A stretch of 64,000 nucleotides of DNA, taken from contig NC_088919.1 of the NCBI RefSeq assembly GCF_963576675.1, forward strand, positions 40,756,501 to 40,820,500, in the 5' to 3' direction. Shown here one piece after another: positions 22,020 through 33,067 of the stretch. Numbering within the stretch: the first letter of the stretch is position 1; each line of letters starts with the position of its first letter. The DNA is from Euphorbia lathyris. Its lineage: Eukaryota > Streptophyta > Magnoliopsida > Malpighiales > Euphorbiaceae. The notes under the pieces were generated by a model. That model was given only the letters and a program-made list of their open reading frames with translations, had not been told where the DNA came from and ran no database searches. The translations under genes were made by a program, and so were the position numbers.

Positions 22020-22240
22020 CTTATCCTAAAATAGATCCAAATTTTTTAAACTTATATAAGATTTTCTTTATATAATTTATCTGATTTCTCGGTTCGAGTC
22101 TCGTCAGACACCCTTTAGGTGGATCCTCTCACTATTAAAGTTTTCTATGTATGCTAGGACTCAAACTCGAGATCTAACTTAAAACTAATTATATATCTCT
22201 TAAAAAATCTTAAGAGATGGACATTTTGGATCTTAACAAC
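22020..22240 (-). repeat. Inverted duplicate of about 10105-10330
   Basis: Reverse-complement match to the segment near 10.1-10.3 kb, including the atttatctgatttctcggttcg and ggatcctctcactatta boxes and the flanking ttaagagatgga sequence. Confidence 0.7.
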
Positions 22241-22374
22241 ATTCAAATCATAACATTATCAAAATTTACAACAAGATTGCCACAATTAACTCCTGACTAA
22301 TCATTTCAAAGTAAACCTAACTAATCCGGTACCAATTTTGAAACGAATGGGTAATCTTACCACTATGTTCAACT

Positions 22375-22490
22375 GGCGTTTACTGATATCCATGTTATTA
22401 GCTCTGCAAAAAAAAAGTATATGAAATAATCAATCTAAGATACAGAATTTCCTATGTTTTTCTTTAAATAAAACAAAACAGTAACGATCT
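22375..22490 (-). repeat. Inverted fragment of the eEF1A exon boundary
   Basis: Reverse complement of about 6620-6730: it includes the pyrimidine tract and gcag splice-like site, the ATGGATATCAGTAA start of the coding fragment, and then breaks off. This is a second, truncated and inverted copy of the junction upstream of the eEF1A domain II coding sequence. Confidence 0.8.
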
Positions 22491-22499
22491 AACCCTTGC

Positions 22500-23566
22500 C
22501 ATTTTTTGTTATATACCACTTTGCGAATTAGCTTCAAAACATATCCAGCATATGCGAACTAAATTCATTAAGTAAATCCAAACATTAGCTTCGCAGTGTT
22601 CGCATATGGTCGAATCTACGAAGTCAGACGGGAGGGAGACAGACGCGCGAAAATATTGAGGGTATTATCTTTGCAGAGCTTCACGAAACCATCGATTCAC
22701 GAAGTGTATTCATGAAAAAACGTAGAAAAAACAACAGATACTTACATTTTTCGCCCCTTTCACCCCCAAAAGCGACAATAACAATATGATAACATGGGAA
22801 GAACGAAGAAAATAACGTAGAAAAACCATTTCTTTGATGGTAACAAGAAGAAAGAAACCAAGCAACGAACATGAAGATGAAAAACCATAGCTTCATTTTC
22901 TAGGGTTGGGAAGTTGCAGAATCAAGAGATGAATAGAGGAAAAATTCATTTCGTGAAGCCAAAATCGTCTTTTTCTTTGCCTAACACGATTAATTTTTTC
23001 TGAAGGTGGTTGAATACGTGGCAAACTTGTAATTCATGAGAAAGCTGGTAAACTAAAATGGTTGATTTGTATGGTCTTTTTAAAAAGTCCACATGTCGTG
23101 TGAGATTTGTGCTGGCACTTTTTTGTGTAATTTTTCAAGTCCACACGAAGTGTGAGAAATCCACACGACATGTGAACTAAAAATAAGAAGCATGGGTTTT
23201 TCTTTAAATTCACATGACGTGTGCATTTTCCAACAAATAAAAGAGTGGGGGTTAGAGTGAAAAAAAGAAAGAAAACAACGCGAAGGTTCGAGTCAAATAA
23301 GGAAACTATTGTTTTTATCTTTTGTTTTTAAAGAAACTATTATTTTTATCTTACGATCATAAAGGAAGAGAGCAAGACCAAAGGTTTGGGAATCTCATGG
23401 GGAAGAGAAACTGTGCGTCAAGGAAGAGAAAAGGGAAGGGAGAAGATGCAAGGTTAAGGATATTTTGGGAAAGTCACACAAAAAAGTTTAGATATGTAGT
23501 AGATTGAGTAAATGAGTTAAATATATAAATAGGTCTTCCATTTGATCCAATTTTATAATTTTCCCA
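22500..23566 (+). repeat. TTCGC repeat family, copy 2, rearranged
   Basis: Positions 22500-22670 match copy 1 (about 2550-2720) and 23470-23566 match its terminal 100 bases. 22671-22900 matches about 51080-51290 of copy 3 (cacgaagtg, aacgtagaa, catttctttgatggtaac). 23255-23365 is a piece of the 8.5-10 kb tandem unit. No transposase is encoded. The stretch ends at cccataaaagaatataagg, the same junction sequence as copy 3. Confidence 0.65.
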
Positions 23567-23589
23567 TAAAAGAATATAAGGTGAGAAAA

Positions 23590-23967
23590 TCAATGTGCTA
23601 TGTTACATAGATCATAAAAAATGAATGATTGACATAAAGCTGGTGCTGTAGGCCACCAGATTAATTCAGGGGACGAGACGCCATATCGAGCTAGGGAGTC
23701 TACAGCTCTATTCCCCTCACGGTAAATGTGTGTGATCAGAATATCCATGAACGAGCAACGCACTAAACACCGAAGCCAGTCTTGACGGAGCAACCAAGGG
23801 ACTTTAATCGATCGGGTCTGAAGCAGATGAATGACTGTAGATGAGTCTGACTCAATCCAGAGTCTGTGCCAATTCTTTTCCCAAGCGAGATCAATGGCAA
23901 AAATAACTGCACGAACTTCAGCAATATGTGCAAACGTTACAGTGATTGGGAATGCAAAACTTCTCAT
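23590..23967 (-). pseudogene. LINE RNase H C-terminal fragment
   Basis: A 125-residue frame with EVRAVIFAIDLAW, WIESDSSTVIHLL, DILITHIYREGNRAVDSLARYG: the helix-alpha, second-acidic and final-helix regions of plant LINE RNase H domains. The N-terminal acidic strand is missing and upstream domains are absent. A closely related fragment of the same LINE family lies at 51430-51605 with the same downstream flank. Family membership is clear; function is lost. Confidence 0.85.
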
Positions 23968-23999
23968 TGCAAAACCTCTGTTCGACCTGAATATACCAC

Positions 24000-24300
24000 T
24001 TGCACCGGAAACTCCATTAACTTTTTTTCACAATCCTATCAGATTCATGTTATAGCGAGTGCGAGTTTGTTTCAAAGAGATGCAAAAGGAATTAGTTAAT
24101 TGTATTTAGTTAATTAAAATCCTAAAAAGTATATATTATATTTCGGTTCGGTTTTATTCGGTTTTAAACCGAACAGAACCAAACCAAATCGAAAACCGAA
24201 CTATCTTTAAAATCAGAACCAAACCGAACCGAATTACAATTCGGTTCAATTTGATTTGGTTTTTTCGATCCGGTTTTTTCGGTTTTGAGTTTGAGTATGG
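24000..24300 (+). repeat. Fragment of 6.2-6.3 kb segment plus half of a GGTTCGG MITE
   Basis: About 24005-24125 matches 6205-6310. About 24115-24290 matches the right half of the hAT-type MITE at 49255-49445 (tttcggttcggttt... aaccgaacc), without the terminal inverted repeat. Confidence 0.65.
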
Positions 24301-24630
24301 GTATATTAATCAGATTTAGGTTTAACTAGACATGTTTATGGGTCAGGTTTGGACTGGACTCACCGGGTTTTTACCTAAAAATGTTGGGTCCAAGTTCATC
24401 CAACCTGTTATAAATCTAGACTGTCTCGGACAGGATTATGCTTAGGCTTAAAAATCAAACCTCAAACCCAACAAGGTGTAACACATATATATTTTCATGA
24501 ACCTTTTAAATATATATCTTTGGAGTGAAAGAATCAACTTTATAGAGTAAATTACAACAAAGGTACCTGAATTATACCTCAATTCACACTTTGGTACCTA
24601 AATTACATTTTGTTACAAAAATATACTAAG

Positions 24631-25400
24631 TGATGAGGGCATCTTATCCCTAGACCCGAGTCCGGCGCACCGAGGAGCCACTCGAGAGAACCCACTCAAG
24701 GAGAGCGAAGGGCAAGCCAAAACAGAGAGCACGCGGGGCGTGGGAACGGTTGTCCTTGGAGAAGAGTCACACCACTCGGAGATGCAGGGCGCCTCCCTTA
24801 CCACTCGGGGCGTAGATAGCCACATCAAGCCAGAAATCGCCCAAGACGTCAAACACGCGGGGCGCACCCCTTGGGCGCCACGCGTAAATCTCATTCCGCG
24901 GAGCCATCAAGATCAGGAACACTATGACGCGGGGCGTAATCTGCTGGGCGCCTCGCGTAGTGAATTCGAGCAAGCGTCTTCAAGTCCAGGAACACATCTA
25001 CGCGGGGCGTAGCATGTAGGCGCGGGGCGTGTTTGTCCTGGAGAATACTTCCCCTCCAAGTTCTCACCTTGAGGGGACCATTTCTGTTACACCCTATTTA
25101 CTGTTTTGCCATTGGCCCCCTAATTACTAAACTACCACTTTCCTATTCTACCCTTATGACCATGTGTTAGCCAAAACCCTATTCATAGGCTTTTGGTCTT
25201 TACCCTTGTTTTGTTGGAAGGTATTTAAACCCTTCTCTTTGTAATGTTCTCCAACTTTTGATGAATTAAAACTATAGCCTCCATTGAGAGCTTGAGATTT
25301 CATATCCTTTGGGTTAACTCAACCTTCAAGTTTAGCTTGAGAAGATCGGATTCTTTGTTGGTTTACGATTAAAACCTTCAGTCGATTTTAATCTACATCA
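24631..25400 (+). repeat. 5' LTR of the CRM-like element
   Basis: 770 bp. A TATA-like TATTTAA lies at 25222-25228. It contains several copies of an ACGCGGGGCGT motif between about 24728 and 25030. Relative to the 3' LTR it lacks 21 bp at about 24735; the gap lies between two gcgtg words, which suggests a microhomology deletion. Confidence 0.92.
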
Positions 25401-25402
25401 GT

Positions 25403-25415
25403 TGGTATCAGAGCC
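25403..25415 (+). other. Primer-binding site (iMet-tRNA type)
   Basis: TGGTATCAGAGCC starts two bases after the 5' LTR. Confidence 0.92.
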
Positions 25416-25451
25416 GAGTCGTTTTCCTTGACCGGAGACTTCTTCTCGGAA

Positions 25452-27607
25452 ATGGTTCAACCCCGTATCACCACCGAAGCCACCGGATCCATGGAGCAAT
25501 GGATTGAAGCACTAGAAGGCAACGTGAAGCATATCACAGAGTCTCTAAGATCGATAGATAAGAGACACGAGACGAGTAGCCGAGATTTGCACCGCCTCAT
25601 TGAAGAACTTACAATAACAACGCGCCAAAATAACAACCTTCTAGCCAGAGAACCTCGCCGGAAACAAGAGGAACCAACTCGCCATCCACTTGAACGGCAA
25701 CCGACACCACCACCAAGGATAGCTTATTCACCCCAAGCAATGGACCCTCGGGTTCAAGAGGTAAGGCGGACTAATCCCGTAATCATTAGAAATGTGGATA
25801 GTGATAGTGATGGGGAATTATTTGATGATTATGATATGCCTAGGATTGCTAGGAATATGGGGATTAGGATGGATGATAATGCCATGAATGATAGACCTAG
25901 GCATGATGTGTATGCAAATGATGTTGTTGGTCCCGCGCATGTGCGTGCCGAGAATATGGATGTTGTGCATAATGATGTTGTAGGTGGGTATGAAAGGAGA
26001 GAAGTTGGTTTGAATGACCCGTATGGGGGCCGAGTTAATGAGAGGGGCGGATATAGAGGCGAACCGAATGTGAGAATGGGGTATGGAGGAAATTTTGATA
26101 GAGATGATGCCTTCAAACTGAAAGTGGACTTACCGTCATTTGGGGGAGAACTCGATATAGAGGTTTTCCTCGATTGGTTGCTTGAGGTAGAGCGGTTCTT
26201 TGACTATGCGGGAAAACCGGAGGATCAGAAGGTTCGGCTAGTAGCTTACCGGTTGAAGGGAGGAGCTTCAGTTTGGTGGGATAACATGAAGGAAGGGAGA
26301 AGAAGAGGAGGAAGGGAACCGATTAGATCTTGGTTAAGGATGAAATCGATGTTGCGGGAGAGGTTTCTACCACCCGACTATGAGCAGTACATTTACAGTT
26401 CCTATCGGAATTGTTCCCAAGGTGCAAGGAGTGTGCACGAGTACACCTCGGAGTTCTTGCGGCTTTCGACAAGGGCTAACTTGTCGGAAATCGAAAGCCA
26501 AAAGACTTCAAGGTATCTTGAAGGGCTGAGATATAACATCCAAGACCGGATTGGAACGCAAATGGTGATTCGGGTGCAAGATGCCCGTAATCTAGCATTG
26601 AAGGCCGAGGCACAGTTGAGTTTGAGGGGACGTGAAGGCTATAGGAGAGCCGGGGTTGAGAATACTTATGGAGGGAGAGGAGCTCCCAAGGGAATTGACA
26701 AGGGTAAGGGAATCGCAAGCTCAAGCGATCTTAATGCGCCAAGTGCGGGAAAGGCACCTAGTGGAGATGTGAGGCCTTTTAAGGCGACACAACCCCCTAG
26801 GGGCAACAACCCCTATGCTAGACCGGCCCCATTCAAATGTTTCCGATATAATGAGCCGGGTCACCGTTCCAATGAGTGTCCCAAGAGGAGAAGTGCCAAC
26901 ATGGTCGAGAAGTACGAAGATGATTATGAGTATGATGATGAAGGGGATGTCTGTTGTGACCCCGTTGATGATGAGTACGAGGGAGAGTATGATGGTGGGC
27001 AAGCCATACATGTTGTGAGGAGACTATTGGTTTCAAGTAAAGTGGAATCGGATCAACGACACCAATTGTTCCGAACCCTATGTATAGTGCAAGGGGTGAA
27101 GTGTAATGTGATCATTGATAGTGGGAGCCAAGAGAATATTATCAGCGATACCGCAGCCAAGAGGTTTGGGTTAGAGATTGAAGCACACCCTAGTCCGTAT
27201 AGTGTGGGGTGGATCAAGAACGTCGGAGAGCTGAAAGTCACTCAAAGGTGTAGGGTTCCTCTTGAGATAGGGGAGTACCGATATGAAGTTTATTGTGACG
27301 TCGTGGAGATGGACGCTTGCCACCTACTGTTGGGGTGCCCGTGGCCATTTGATAGGGATGCTACCCATGCCGGAAGGAAGAACACGTATCGGTTTATGAA
27401 GGACGACATTCGGTATGTGCTAACACCTCTATTGGGAGAGGCCAAAGACAAAGGGAAGTCTACCTTGATCGTTTGCCCAACTCACAAGGCGTTTATCAAC
27501 GAGTGTGAGGAAAGCCAAACGGTCTATGTAGTGATGGTGAAATCGAGCACACCGACGAATGGGGTAGGAAGCGAAGCTGAGGAAGTCCCGGAAGATGTGG
27601 GAAGATT
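25452..27607 (+). pseudogene. gag and protease of the CRM-like element
   Basis: I take the ATG at 25452 as the start; the open frame reaches a few codons further up only through a TTG. The Gag core has FKLKVDLPSFGGELD, EVFLDWL, YRLKGGASVWW and LPPDYEQYIY. The zinc knuckle near 26838 is CFRYNEPGHRSNEC, in which the second cysteine has become tyrosine, so zinc binding is probably lost. Protease carries IIDSGSQEN near 27117. The frame is open up to the point where the Tekay-like element has inserted; the rest of pol continues at 37171 in the same frame once the insertion and its 5-bp duplication are discounted. Confidence 0.88.
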
Positions 27608-29758
27608 TGTAACACCCAATTTTTAAAATAATATAAAACAAAAAAACATAACTATAAGTTATCATAATTATATAAAGTTATGTATGGATATATAAATACC
27701 ATAGTTATGCACCTCATATATTTATGGATATAATAATCAAATATTTACCATTAAAGTAGACATAACATAATATATATAATTAAAAAAAAAAGGAAATGGA
27801 GAGCCACAAAATTTGGTCTACTGATGTAGAGAAAAAAAAGATTTTTTTAGCTGTGTATCCGAAACTTGGCGTACTGGTTATACAAAAGAAAAAAAAAGGT
27901 TTTTGTTTTTTTTTTCCGCTGTACATACACAATGATTAATCAAAAGGTCAGAGATAATAATTGTAATAGAAAAAAAAATGTAATAGGACTAATTCAAGGA
28001 AATTAGTTGATCAAAACTTTTAACTTTAAAATACTGGATCTTTTGAGCTTAAAATGTACCGTAAACTTATCACCGCACAAAAACATAGTTTCGATGTCGA
28101 TTGAATTAATAATATATATAGATCGACATATAAGGTCTCAGTAATTAATCAAGGTAGTAAAAATTAAAATCCTAATGACGACGACTTCACATACTGACCG
28201 ATCGGAACCAGCGTCCCTAATCTTCTTCCTGAAAAGTGGTGGTGGCAAGGGGTGAGCTGCCGACTCAATAAGATAGTTAATTAAATACATAGTTCAACCA
28301 CATACGCATACAATAGTTTCATACATTTAATTTATAGGTTATCACGCCACATGTACAACAAATTTGCAATTCAATTTAAGGGCCCTGCTTATCATAGTCT
28401 AGTAATACTCAATGGTTGCTTGGCCAATAAAGTCATATTCTGGGATACCCTGTCGTAACAAATACCCGGTATCCCGTCTAGGTACCCTGTCGTAACAAAT
28501 ACCCGGTACCTTAACACCCTGTCGTAACAAATACCCGGTGTTTATATTTCACGTAATCACAATATTCTTTTTTTTTTCAATTCAGTTGCAACCATTGAAT
28601 ATACTATCCTATATAAGCTCTTGTTCTCAAATTTTCCAGTTCTTCATATTATACAAAGTTTATTAAATGTGCCATAATCAACTTCCATTATATCCCCAAT
28701 AATCTCAGTCTAAAATCTATTCATGTCTTCACAGCCATCGATGTCAAGTTCAATTCATTCACGTCATCATAGTCATCATAAATATCAAGTATACATTTCA
28801 AGCATATAAATCCAGTCAATAAACAATTATCACACCAAGTCAAATATAGCAGCCAAACAAACAGGAACACATACTATATATTTAATTAACCATTTACCTC
28901 TAACACCAACAAAATCTAACTAAGCGTTTTCTCCGGATCTATCTTTCGCTTGATCTTCGTGTCCTAAAATAATTACATACTCACTCGTTATTTACAGATA
29001 TGTCTACATAAATGTTATATATATATATACATGTATGTCACTTACATAATATGCTATGAATTAGTCTTACATTGAAAATAATTAGTACTTAGAATTTTAT
29101 AAAGCAAAAGTTACCCAGACTTAATAATGGTATAGATGCATATATATAATATATATTCTTAAACTATAAACTCACATCCTCACCATCACTCAACCGTAGA
29201 CATAGGTTTATAAAATGAAATATTATAAAATAATCTACATATAATGTATAGGTACAAGTCTAGAATCATAGGTAGAATTGTCTAATCTAAAAATTAAATG
29301 TTTACAATGGAAAAGGAACAAAAATGGAGGTTTATGAATTTAATAATCCTATTAGAAACCCAAGAACAATGGTCAACCTCAAAGCTAAAGACAAAAAGAA
29401 AACTAATGATTTCCTTGAAAGAAGATGATGAAATATTCCAATATCAAACATTAAAAATAAATTCATACCTTGAAGTATTCTCTTTGGTCGAAAGAAAAAA
29501 AACTGGAATTTCAGAAATATAGAGAGAGAAGAAAAGACGGCGACTGGGAGATTAAAAGTTAGCGTAGGGTATGAGTAGTTTCTCTCAAATTTATATTTTT
29601 CATAAATAATAAATAAATATATATATATATATATTTAATATTTAATATTTTTAATTTTATAATATAATATATATATATATATAATAACTCTTATTTTAAT
29701 ACAACTATGTGAATGCATCAATTTGATAAATGTCATCATTTTTTTTACGGGCGTTACA
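27608..29758 (-). repeat. 3' LTR of the Tekay-like element
   Basis: 2,151 bp from TGTAACACCC to GGGCGTTACA. It holds a threefold repeat of about 35 bp with core CTGTCGTAACAAATACCCGGT at 28443-28542. The frame at 29298-29522 is present in both LTRs but runs against the element and has no recognisable domain, so I do not call it a gene. Confidence 0.93.
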
Positions 29759-29780
29759 GTTCTCTCCCCCTAAAAAGAAT
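29759..29780 (-). other. Polypurine tract of the Tekay-like element
   Basis: On the minus strand TTTTTAGGGGGAGAGAAC directly precedes the 3' LTR, after the ATTTCGAGGACGAAAT stretch that is common in this clade. Confidence 0.85.
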
Positions 29781-29827
29781 TTCGTCCTCGAAATTTACGT
29801 ACCGGTAATATCAAAAAGATGTGGATA

Positions 29828-32800
29828 TTATCGTCTCATATGTTCCTCAATCTCCCATGTGGCTTCACGTAGGGATTGATGGTGACTCCAACGAACTCTC
29901 ACCATTGGAATCTCTCGCCTCCTCAACTTCCTTATTTGCGTCTCTAATATTTCCACGGGTTCCTCCTTGTATGACAAATCTTTGACTACTTGAATTTCTG
30001 GTTCAGAAATCACGTGACTGGGATCCGATCGATACTTTCTTAGCATTGACACATGGAAAACATCATGAATCTGTGATAGCTCTACCGGCAACGCTAATCT
30101 GTAAGCCAATGGTCCAATCCTTTCTGTGATCTCATATGGTCCGATGTATCTAGGACTTAGCTTACCTCTTTTGCCAAATCGAACGATTCCTCTCCAAGGT
30201 GAAACTCTTAAGAAAACACGATCTCCTACTTCGTACTCCATCTCACGGCGATGCTTGTCAACATAACTTTTCTGCCTGTCTTGTGCCGCCTGTATACATT
30301 TCTTTACTGTTTCGATCTTCTCAACGGTCTCTTGTACCAATTCAGGTCCTTCCAACTGCCTCATGCCTTCCACATCCCAACAAACAGGATTCCTGCACTT
30401 CCTACCATACAAAGCCTCATATGGTGCCATCCCGATGCTAGAATGGAAACTATTATTATAAGCAAACTCAATCAAAGGTAAATGCTTATCCCAATCTCCC
30501 TGAAAATTCAATACACAAGCCCTCATCATATCTTCTAGAGTCTGAATAGTACGTTCTGATTGTCCATCTGTTTGAGGGTGAAAAGTTGTGCTAAAATTCA
30601 GCTTTGTTCCTAAAGCCTTTTGCAAACTACCCCAAAATCGAGAAGTGAAACGGGGATCCCTATCTGATACAATAGAGACTGGAACACCATGCAATCTTAC
30701 AATCTCATCCCGATATAACCTTGCTAACTTGTCCAAAGGATCAGTTTGCCGCATTGGCAAGAAATGAGCGGATTTCGTTAGTCGGTCTACAATCACCCAA
30801 ATGGCATCATGTTTACGCAGTGTCCTAGGCAGTCCAATAACAAAGTCCATGGTGATCCTTTCCCATTTCCATGATGGAATAGCTAAAGGTCGTAATTTCC
30901 CAACTGGTGCTTGATGTTCTGCTTTAACTTGCTGACATGTAAGACATTTAGCCACAAATCCAGCAATGTCTTTCTTCATAGCCCGCCACCAGTAATGTGG
31001 TCTCAAGTTTCGATACATTTTTGTACTACCTGGATGCATTGCATATGGTGCATAATGTGCCTCCTTCATAACCTCAATCTTCAACTCCCCCAATTCAGGT
31101 ACACATACTCGACTTCCCCTCATAATCATCCCATCACCTCGGATGGAAAAGTTGGGCTTCTTCCCCTGTTGAATCTTCTCCTTCATTTTCTGAAGATAAA
31201 GATCTTGAGCTTGCAATTCCATAACCCTATCTTCCAACATTGGCCTTACCTGTAGTGTAGCCATCAACCCAATCACCTCATCCACACCTAATCTCACGTT
31301 CATAGCCCTTAAATCCACTAATGATGTTATATTATGACCCCTCATACTCGCTAACACTTCTGAAGTCTTCCTACTCAATGCATCTGCTACCACATTTGCT
31401 TTGCCCGGGTGATAATCAATGGTGCAATCGTAGTCCTTCAATAACTCGATCCATCGCCTCTGCCTCAAATTCAACTCTTTTTGTGTAAGGATATATTTCA
31501 GACTCTTATGATCAGTGAGAATCTGAAATGTTTATCCATACAAGTAATGTCTCCAAATCTTCAAGGCATGAACAATTGCTGCTAACTCCAAATCATGTGT
31601 AGGATAATTCACCTCATGTGTTCTCAACTGACGAGAGGCATAAGCAATCACCTTCCCATTCTGCATCATCACACATCCCAAACCATGCTTTGAAGCATCA
31701 GTATACACCACAAATCCACCTCTACCAGATGGTAGTACTAACACTGGTGATGATGTCAATCTTTTCTTCAATTCATCAAAACTCTTCTGACACTGTTCAG
31801 TCCATTGATAGACTACACCTTTCCTTAGCAACTTCGTCAATGGCCCAACAATAATTGAAAATCCTTCCACAAACCTTCTATAGTAACCTGCCAAACCTAG
31901 AAAACTCCTTACTTCAGTCACGCTTTTTGGTGGATTCCACTCCATAATAGCCTTCACTTTAGTCGGATCAGGCACAACCCCATCCTTAGAAACCACATGA
32001 CCCAAAAAGACTACATGTTCCATCCAAAATTCACACTTACTCAATTTTGCATATAATTCATTCTCCTGTAAAATTTGCAACACTATTCCTAGATGTAACT
32101 CATGCTCCTCTTTCGTTTTTGAGTACACCAAAATATCATCGATAAAGACGATCACAAACTGGTCCAGGTACTGCTGAAATGTGCGATTCATTAGAGCCAT
32201 GAATGCAGCTGGTGCATTTTTCAATCCAAATGGCATCACTAGAAACTCATAGTGTCCATAACGCATACGAAAAGCCGTTTTAGACACGTCTTTATCTGCT
32301 ACCCTCAATTGCCAATATCCAGATCTCAAATCAATCTTTGAAAATACCTTTGCTCCCTTCAACTGATCCAATAAATCATCAATCCTCGGTAAAGGGTACT
32401 TATTCTTCACATTCACCCTATTTAGTTGTCGATAATCGATACAAAGTCGCATACTCCCATCCTTCTTCTTCACGAATAAGACGGGTGCACCCCAAGGTGA
32501 AGTGCTTGGTCTAACAAAGCCTTTATCTAACAATTCTTCTAATTGTTTCTTCAACTCATCCAGCTCAATAGGCGCCATTCTGTATGGTGCAATAGATATA
32601 GGAGCCACCCCTGGTAGGGTATCAATGGTAAAGTCTACTTCTCTATGTGGAGCTAAACCAGGTAACTCATCAAGAAACACTTCAGGAAACTCCCTCACCA
32701 CTGGTATATCATCCAATTTTGGACCTTCTACCTCAGTGTCCACAATATGAGCTAGAAATGCATCACAACCTTCTCTAATCCAACGAAAAGCTTGGATAGC

Positions 32801-33067
32801 TGATACTAAGCACGATGGAACAACTGTTCGTTTCCCTACAAATACTACATTCTCCCCTTTAGTAGACTTAATCACTACTTCCTTTGCACAACAGTCTACA
32901 ACTGCTTTATGTTGAGACAACCAATCCATCCATAGGATGATATCAAATTCCTTGAAATCCATTATGATTAAATCTGCATGAAACTCCATTGCTCCTATTT
33001 TAATTGGACAAGCTCTCCTAACATTATTCACCACTACACTACTACCCATAGGCATACAAACACGCAA
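29828..33067 (-). pseudogene. pol of the Tekay-like element
   Basis: Reverse transcriptase carries [10 protein letters not shown] and FIDDILVYS (near 32130). RNase H has YTDASKHG (near 31700) and continues after a break. Integrase has the HPG...CLTC zinc region (near 30940-31050), [20 protein letters not shown] and [11 protein letters not shown] chromodomain-like segment (EPVEILETQ...VRVRW) ends near 29830. Lesions: an in-frame stop at 31532-31534 inside RNase H and a probable premature stop at 29828 a few codons before the expected end. The join to gag-protease near 33070 needs a frame change. Confidence 0.9.

Noticed and set aside
24613..24894. 93-codon minus-strand Arg/Ser-rich frame
   Set aside because: Antisense of the GC-rich motif region of the CRM-like LTR; the same occurs in the 3' LTR.
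28443..28542. Short regularly spaced repeats resembling a CRISPR array
   Set aside because: Only three units, inside both LTRs of a plant retrotransposon; this is an LTR repeat in eukaryotic DNA.
29298..29522. Open frame of 74 codons, identical in both Tekay-like LTRs
   Set aside because: It runs against the element and lacks any domain; identity follows from the LTRs being young copies of each other.
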